From Gluconobacter sp. P1C6_b (lineage in GTDB: Bacteria; Pseudomonadota; Alphaproteobacteria; Acetobacterales; Acetobacteraceae): a DNA stretch of 64,000 nt. A model generated the notes under the pieces. The model was not told where the DNA came from, made no database searches, and saw only the letters and a program-made list of their open reading frames with translations. A program made the translations under genes and the position numbers. Below, piece after piece: positions 59,047 to 64,000 of this stretch (its first letter is position 1; the number at the start of each line of letters is the position of its first letter). Location: the NCBI RefSeq assembly GCF_018811945.1, contig NZ_JACRVU010000009.1:1-64000 (forward strand). The letters are read 5' to 3'.

Positions 59047-59652
59047 ATGGATGATCGTGTCGCACAGGTTCTGGAGCTTTATCACGAGCGGCTTCAGGCC
59101 GAGCGTGAAGAGCGCAATGCCGGGATCCATCGTCCCAATTCCGAACGGTTTCTGGCTGTGGGTCGCCGGACCGGACAACTCATCAGCATTCTCGCGCGGG
59201 TGCTGGAAAAGCCAACCATTCTCGAACTGGGAACGTCCTACGGCTATTCCACAATCTGGCTGGCGGAGGCGGCGCGGACTTCGGGCGGACGGCTCGTGAC
59301 GATGGAGCTGGAGCCGCAGAAGATCGCCTTTGCCCGCGACATGGCCGAGCGGGCCGGGCTGGCGGATTACGTCGATTTCCGCCACGGCGATGCGCTGGAC
59401 CTGATCGGCCGGATGGACGACGGCATCGACTTCGTCCTGATGGATCTGTGGAAGGACCTCTATGTGCCCTGCCTCGAGGCCGTCCTGCCGAAGCTTGCTC
59501 CGGGCGCCATCATCGTTGCGGACAATATGCGCATTCCCGGCGGTGAAGACGCGCGGAAGTACCAGCAAGCCGTCCGCGCGATCCCGGACATGCTGAGCGT
59601 GCCGCTGTCCGTGGGGACAGGGCTTGAAGTCAGCCGGTATCTCCCCGCTTAA
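59047..59652 (+). CDS. SAM-dependent O-methyltransferase
   Basis: A 201-residue class I methyltransferase of the caffeoyl-CoA/catechol O-methyltransferase type. The SAM motif is ILELGTSYGYSTIWLAEAA (57-75), then VTMELEPQKIAFARDMAERAGL and the acidic FVLMDLWKDLY and IIVADNM segments, which in family members bind a divalent cation. It could methylate a catechol; near a siderophore receptor this could be a siderophore-related or quinone-related reaction, but that is inference. GGAAGGA lies about nine bases upstream of the ATG. Confidence 0.87.
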   Translation: MDDRVAQVLELYHERLQAEREERNAGIHRPNSERFLAVGRRTGQLISILARVLEKPTILELGTSYGYSTIWLAEAARTSGGRLVTMELEPQKIAFARDMAERAGLADYVDFRHGDALDLIGRMDDGIDFVLMDLWKDLYVPCLEAVLPKLAPGAIIVADNMRIPGGEDARKYQQAVRAIPDMLSVPLSVGTGLEVSRYLPA

Positions 59653-59710
59653 ATCCCTGTTTTTCTCACCTCAACCTGCGTCCGGCGCTGTGCCGGCACA
59701 AGAAAGCAAC

Positions 59711-60286
59711 ATGTTCAAGACATTCATGAACCGATACGGAACCCCACTGACGACCGGGTTCTTCGTTGTCTCCGGCGTAACGGGCGTGGCGCTGTTCTTC
59801 CACTGGGGGCCAACGGCGTTTCATCCCGTCCATGAGTGGCTGAGCATGGTGCTTCTCGCCCCCTTCATCCTTCATCTGGTGAAGAACTGGACGTCGCTGG
59901 TCAACTACGCGCGACGCAAGACGCTGTATGTGCCGCTGATCATCGCGTTTGCGGCCTGTATCCCGTTCTTCTTCCAGGCGCCCAGCGGACATGCGGGCAA
60001 CCGGCAGACGGCATTCATGGCGCTTCCTGTTCTGGAACACGCGCCGCTCACGCTGCTGGCGCCGCTGGTTCATATGGATGCGGACGCTCTCATGCACCGG
60101 CTTCAGGCGCAGGGCTATACGGTCAGTTCGGCGGATCAGACGCTTGACGATATTGCAAAGGCGTCCGGACATCCCGTCAATGATACGGTGGTCGCAGCCC
60201 TTCAGCGCCCGCATGAGCATGGTGGTCCGGGAGACGGATCGGGCCATGGAGGCCATCACCAGCACCCTGAACAGCATCAGGACTGA
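59711..60286 (+). CDS. DUF4405-type membrane protein with His-rich C-terminal tail
   Basis: A 191-residue protein. Three hydrophobic segments (12-30, 36-55 and 74-88; FVVSGVTGVALFFHWG, WLSMVLLAPFILHLVKNW and LYVPLIIAFAACIPFFFQA) with conserved His residues (FHWG, HEWLS, HLVKN) fit the DUF4405 / flavinylation-associated cytochrome-like family that may bind heme. The end is a 24-residue tail with eight His, Gly and Asp/Glu residues (HEHGGPG, GHGGHHQHPEQHQD) that looks metal-binding. A terminator follows, and the Fur-controlled exbB operon starts beyond it. ATG at 59711 follows AAGAAAGCAAC. Confidence 0.78.
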   Translation: MFKTFMNRYGTPLTTGFFVVSGVTGVALFFHWGPTAFHPVHEWLSMVLLAPFILHLVKNWTSLVNYARRKTLYVPLIIAFAACIPFFFQAPSGHAGNRQTAFMALPVLEHAPLTLLAPLVHMDADALMHRLQAQGYTVSSADQTLDDIAKASGHPVNDTVVAALQRPHEHGGPGDGSGHGGHHQHPEQHQD

Positions 60287-60291
60287 GATAC

Positions 60292-60319
60292 AAAAGCCCC
60301 GGGCAGACCGGGGCTTTTT
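60292..60319 (+). terminator. Rho-independent terminator after the DUF4405 gene
   Basis: AAAAGCCCCGG (60292-60302) and CCGGGGCTTTT (60308-60318) form an 11-bp stem around a GCAGA loop, with the T tract TTTTT at its end. It lies 5 bases past the stop and separates the upstream genes from the exbB operon. Confidence 0.88.
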
Positions 60320-60383
60320 CATATCGGCCTGAAATCCGGGCCCCGGACACGAAACGACATGCAGGAGGGTGCGAATCATCCTT

Positions 60384-60408
60384 GATAGTGAGAATGACTC
60401 TCATTATC
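60384..60408. promoter_or_regulatory. Fur box upstream of exbB-exbD-tonB
   Basis: A 25-base near-perfect dyad starting GATAGTGAGAAT and ending CTCATTATC; 20 of 25 positions agree with its reverse complement. It contains the repeated GATAAT-like hexamers of Fur sites and lies about 40 bases before the exbB ATG. Confidence 0.85.
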
Positions 60409-60446
60409 GTCGTTTCAGTATTTCCGCCGTTCCTACAGGTGCCGTG

Positions 60447-61172
<726 letters not shown>

Positions 61173-61178
61173 GTTTCC

Positions 61179-61628
61179 ATGGCCATCCGGATCCGTCACG
61201 CGGACGAAACCGTGCTCGAAGCGCACGAAATCAACGTCACGCCGTTCATCGACGTCATGCTGGTGCTGCTCGTGATCTTCATGGTCACGGCCCCGCTGAC
61301 GACCGTCAATGTCCCCGTCGATCTTCCGTCTTCCACGCAGCAGACGGCGCCCCGGCCGGACGAGCCCGTTTTCCTGACCGTCAAGGCGGATCACAATCTG
61401 GCCCTCGGCGAAAACGACGTGCCTGCCGCGCAGTTGACGGAAGCGCTCGCGGCCGCGACCAAGGGCAACCGCGACGAACGCATCTTCCTGCGCGCCGACA
61501 AGACCGTGGATTATGGCACGCTCATGGACGTCATGGATCATCTGCGAAGTGCAGGCTATCTCAAGGTGGCGCTCGTGACGCTTCAGGGCCAGACGACACA
61601 AGGCCAGACGACGGGAACAACGCCCTGA
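61179..61628 (+). CDS. exbD: ExbD subunit of the TonB energising complex
   Basis: A 149-residue ExbD/TolR family protein. The single membrane helix (22-42, NVTPFIDVMLVLLVIFMV) holds the proton-carrying D25. The periplasmic domain contains FLTVKADHNLALGENDVP and IFLRADKTVDYGTLMDVMDHLRSAGY. The stop shares a base with the tonB ATG (TGATG), a sign of coupled translation. It is six bases after exbB. Confidence 0.95.
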   Translation: MAIRIRHADETVLEAHEINVTPFIDVMLVLLVIFMVTAPLTTVNVPVDLPSSTQQTAPRPDEPVFLTVKADHNLALGENDVPAAQLTEALAAATKGNRDERIFLRADKTVDYGTLMDVMDHLRSAGYLKVALVTLQGQTTQGQTTGTTP

Positions 61629-62461
61629 TGTCGGACGGGCTGATCTCCGCGCAAGCGACGCTGCCAAGGTTTCGGGAGTGGTATGCCGCAACCTGTCGTG
61701 TGGAAGATCGCCGGAGTGCACGGCTCTGGGGCGGGTCAGCCCTTGGTGTGGTCGCACTTACGGGGGTGGTCCTGTTCTGGGCAGTGATGTCCGCGCATCC
61801 CCAGCCCATTCCGGCGGCGGAACCGCCTCCGGCTGCGATCAGCATCGATCTTGCGCCTGTCCCCGCGCCGGTTCCGGCCCCGCAGCAGGATGTCGATCCC
61901 GGTCCGCAGCAGGCGGTCGCGGCCGCAGAGCCGCAGCCGGAAGATCCGCCCAAGGTTGAAGCCCCGCCAAGCCCCGCTCCCAACCCGCCGGTCCCGGTAC
62001 CAAAGGTGGAGAAGGTCAGGCCGCATAAGCCGAGTGTGCACAAGCCGCTGCCGCCCGTTCCGGTAAAAGCACCTCCTGCGGAAAAGACCACGGCCCCGCG
62101 GAGTGTGGAAGCGCCGCCCACGACCAGCCCGAGCGCCGCTTCGGCCACCACGTCCAGCCATGCGTCGCATGATCCCGTCACCTGGCAGGGCGAGCTTCTG
62201 GCGCGTCTGGAACGGTTCAAGCGCTATCCGCAGGAAGCCCAGTCCACGCATCAGGAAGGGACGTCCCTCCTGCATTTCGTCATGGACCGCAAAGGCCATG
62301 TCCTGAGCGCCAGCCTCAAACGCAGCGCGGGGCATGACCTGCTGGATGCGGAGACGCTGGCGCTGATCCACCGGGCCGAACCACTGCCTATTCCGCCCGA
62401 TAGCGTGCAGGGCGATCCGCTGTCCCTGACGGTTCCCATCGAGTTCTATCTGGAACACTGA
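61628..62461 (+). CDS. tonB: TonB energy-transducing protein
   Basis: A 277-residue TonB. A cytoplasmic N terminus of about 32 residues precedes the membrane helix (33-55), then a long Pro-rich periplasmic spacer (about 56-165, Pro-Ala-Val-Lys) and the C-terminal TonB domain (about 190-277; LARLERFKRYPQEAQSTHQEGTSLLHFVMDRKGHVLS and SAGHDLLDAETLALIHRAEPLPIPP). It contacts the TonB boxes of receptors. The other receptors in this window are likely clients. It follows exbD directly. Confidence 0.94.
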   Translation: MSDGLISAQATLPRFREWYAATCRVEDRRSARLWGGSALGVVALTGVVLFWAVMSAHPQPIPAAEPPPAAISIDLAPVPAPVPAPQQDVDPGPQQAVAAAEPQPEDPPKVEAPPSPAPNPPVPVPKVEKVRPHKPSVHKPLPPVPVKAPPAEKTTAPRSVEAPPTTSPSAASATTSSHASHDPVTWQGELLARLERFKRYPQEAQSTHQEGTSLLHFVMDRKGHVLSASLKRSAGHDLLDAETLALIHRAEPLPIPPDSVQGDPLSLTVPIEFYLEH

Positions 62462-62499
62462 TCCGCTTTTCCCCTAGACATCGCGCAGGGAGAAAAGAC

Positions 62500-63365
62500 A
62501 TGGATATCGTTCTTGGGGCTTCAGGGCATGTGGGTGGCACGGTCGCCAGACGCCTGCTGGAGCAGGGGCGGGCGGTTACGGTCGTTCTGCATCGTCCGGA
62601 CAGGCTGCTGAATGGTCGGCCCGCGGGGCCAGCGTGGCCGTGCTTGATGTCCATGACACGCCTGCTCTGACAACGGCTTTTTCCGAAGCCCGGCGCGCAT
62701 TTCTGCTGAACCCGCCCGCCAGACCGTCGCTGGATGTGGATCGGGAAGAACGCCGCACGGTCCAGTCCATTCTTGAGGCCGTTCGGGGAGCATCCCTGGA
62801 AAAGATTGTCGTGCAGTCGACCTATGGTGCGCAGGACAACCCGCATTGCGGGGACCTCGGGAGCCTGTACGCCTTCGAGCAGGGGGCACGGGAAACGGGA
62901 GTGCCGCTCTGTATCGTGCGGGCGGCATATTTCATGAGCAACTGGTACGGCACCCTGTCCACTGCGCGGCAGTCAGGAGTATTTTCCAGCCTGCTTCCAA
63001 AGGATTTCAAAGCCCCGATGGTCGCGCCGCAGGATGTGGGCGAACTGGCGGCCCGTCTTCTGGTTTCATCCGTAGAAGAGACGGGCATTTACAGTATCGA
63101 AGGTCCCGAGACCTATACGCCAGAAGACGTTGCCACAGCTCTCAATGCCGTGCTGGAGCGGGATGTCGCCGTGGACGAAATCTCGCGTCCCGAATGGCCG
63201 GAGTTCTATCGCAGTCACGGCTTCTGCTCCGAAGCCGCGCAGTCTTACGCCACCATGACGGGGATTTTCGTGGACGGGCGCTATGAGCATCCGCGCACGC
63301 CTTTGCGGGGTGCGACGGACCTTCAGACCTGCCTGCGCAATCAGGCGTCGACGTTATCCAGATAA
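62500..63365 (+). pseudogene. NmrA-type NAD(P)-binding oxidoreductase gene with a frameshift
   Basis: The N-terminal Rossmann motif (MDIVLGASGHVGGTVARRLLEQG) starts at ATG 62500 with AGGGAG upstream, but that frame stops at about 62670. The rest of the protein (EWSARGASVAVLDVHD onward, through YGAQDNPHCGDLG, YFMSNWYGT and EGPETYTPEDVATALN) lies in another frame that ends at 63365. A single missing base near 62602 joins the two into a continuous 288-residue NmrA/SDR-a-type protein. It is therefore a recent pseudogene or a sequencing error. The NmrA family binds NAD(P) and includes redox sensors and reductases. The 3' end overlaps the DyP gene by 25 bases. Confidence 0.82.
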
Positions 63366-64000
63366 TCGGCTGACGGGACAAAGAACAGCGAGCCCGTGAC
63401 GGGGCGGCTGTAATCCAGCAGGCGATCGTAATTTCCTTCCGGCTTGCCGATGAACATGTTGTGCAGCATTTCCTCGGTTACGGACGGGGAGCGTGCATAG
63501 CCGATGAAATAGGTCCCGAATTCGCCCTTGCCGGCTTCGCCGAACGGCATGTTGTCCCGCAGGATATCGACCTGTTTGCCGTTGCGCGTCACGACATTCA
63601 GCGCGTTATGGGCGTAAGCGGGCTTGGTCGCGTCATCGAGTTCAACATTGGAAAGTTTTTTGCGGCCGATGATCTTTTCCTGCATCTCGATCGGCAGGGT
63701 GTTCCAGGCCGCGAGATCATGGAAGTATTTCTGGGTAATGACGTAGCTGCCGCCTTTGAAAGCCGCGTCTTCGTCACCGATGATGGCAGCCTCGCACGCT
63801 GCGGCATTTTCGGGGTTTTCCGTGCCGTCCACGAAGCCGATCAGATCCCGGTCATCGAAATATTTGAAGCCGTGAACTTCATCGACGACCGTGCACACGC
63901 TGCGCAGGCGGTCCATGACCAGCTTAGCCATCTCGAAACACATGTCCATGCGCGTGGCGCGGATGTGAAAGAGCATGTCGCCCGGTGTGGAGATGGCGTG
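63341..64000 (-). CDS. DyP-type peroxidase (5' truncated by window edge)
   Basis: The frame is open to the right edge, so the start is outside the window; the visible 219 residues are the C-terminal part. The signature GFVDGTENP (with the catalytic Asp of DyP peroxidases) is present, as are GDMLFHIRA, GSYVITQKYFHDL, MPFG and GTYFIGYARSPSVTEEML, all conserved in heme DyP enzymes. It oxidises dyes or other substrates with hydrogen peroxide or may handle heme. The 3' end overlaps the frameshifted NmrA gene. Confidence 0.92.
   Translation of the reverse strand, partial: HAISTPGDMLFHIRATRMDMCFEMAKLVMDRLRSVCTVVDEVHGFKYFDDRDLIGFVDGTENPENAAACEAAIIGDEDAAFKGGSYVITQKYFHDLAAWNTLPIEMQEKIIGRKKLSNVELDDATKPAYAHNALNVVTRNGKQVDILRDNMPFGEAGKGEFGTYFIGYARSPSVTEEMLHNMFIGKPEGNYDRLLDYSRPVTGSLFFVPSADYLDNVDA

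Overview
The window looks like chromosomal DNA of an acetic acid bacterium (Acetobacteraceae, most like Gluconobacter). The evidence is a three-subunit membrane aldehyde dehydrogenase (cytochrome c, 2Fe-2S and molybdopterin subunits), a petABC cytochrome bc1 operon, several TonB-dependent receptors and uniformly GC-rich coding DNA. I saw no rRNA, tRNA, CRISPR array, prophage or insertion sequence. Two genes run off the edges: a glycosyltransferase on the left and a DyP-type peroxidase on the right.

Layout. 1-5.8 kb: glycosyltransferase end, a GYF_2 membrane protein and the aldFGH-like operon on the minus strand. 6.2-13.1 kb: an iron-siderophore-type ABC importer (permease, ATPase, binding protein) with a GH20 beta-N-acetylhexosaminidase directly behind it, then a HAD phosphatase and a convergent LacI regulator. 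13.3-18.6 kb: a small Cys-rich secreted protein, then a reactive-sulfur locus: 1-Cys peroxiredoxin plus ArsR regulator on the minus strand, divergent from persulfide dioxygenase, a DUF442-SQR fusion and a TauE/SafE exporter. 18.9-23.2 kb: XRE-cupin regulator, stand-alone STN protein, petABC and a divergent cytochrome c. 23.3-28.9 kb: TetR regulator and two divergent TonB receptors. 28.9-37.3 kb: PAS-GGDEF-EAL protein, PiuC-type dioxygenase with a Fur-like box, and a three-gene HME-RND efflux operon. 37.4-44.9 kb: DcaP-like porin, nitrilase-family amidase, YgiB/YgiC pair and DUF1800/DUF1501 pair. 44.9-51.9 kb: a second locus with two TonB receptors, a TetR regulator and a creatinase-like M24 protein. 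52-55.5 kb: PPK2, OprB porin and an orphan PstS. 55.6-62.5 kb: Fur-box-preceded siderophore receptor, Sel1 protein, O-methyltransferase, DUF4405 protein with a His-rich tail, and a Fur-box-preceded exbB-exbD-tonB operon. 62.5-64 kb: a frameshifted NmrA-type gene and the DyP peroxidase.

How it fits together. Iron is the main theme: three Fur-like boxes (31.65, 55.67 and 60.39 kb) precede the dioxygenase, the siderophore receptor and the TonB energising complex, and the ABC importer could take the substrate across the inner membrane. The four other TonB receptors form two paralogous pairs (24.0 kb with 49.6 kb, and 26.6 kb with 44.9 kb), each locus with its own TetR regulator, which suggests an ancient duplicated uptake module. 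The most distinctive metabolic unit is the reactive-sulfur locus, where the DUF442 domain usually found on the dioxygenase (Blh) is fused to the sulfide:quinone oxidoreductase, and the ArsR regulator lacks the cysteine pair used by BigR/SqrR sensors.
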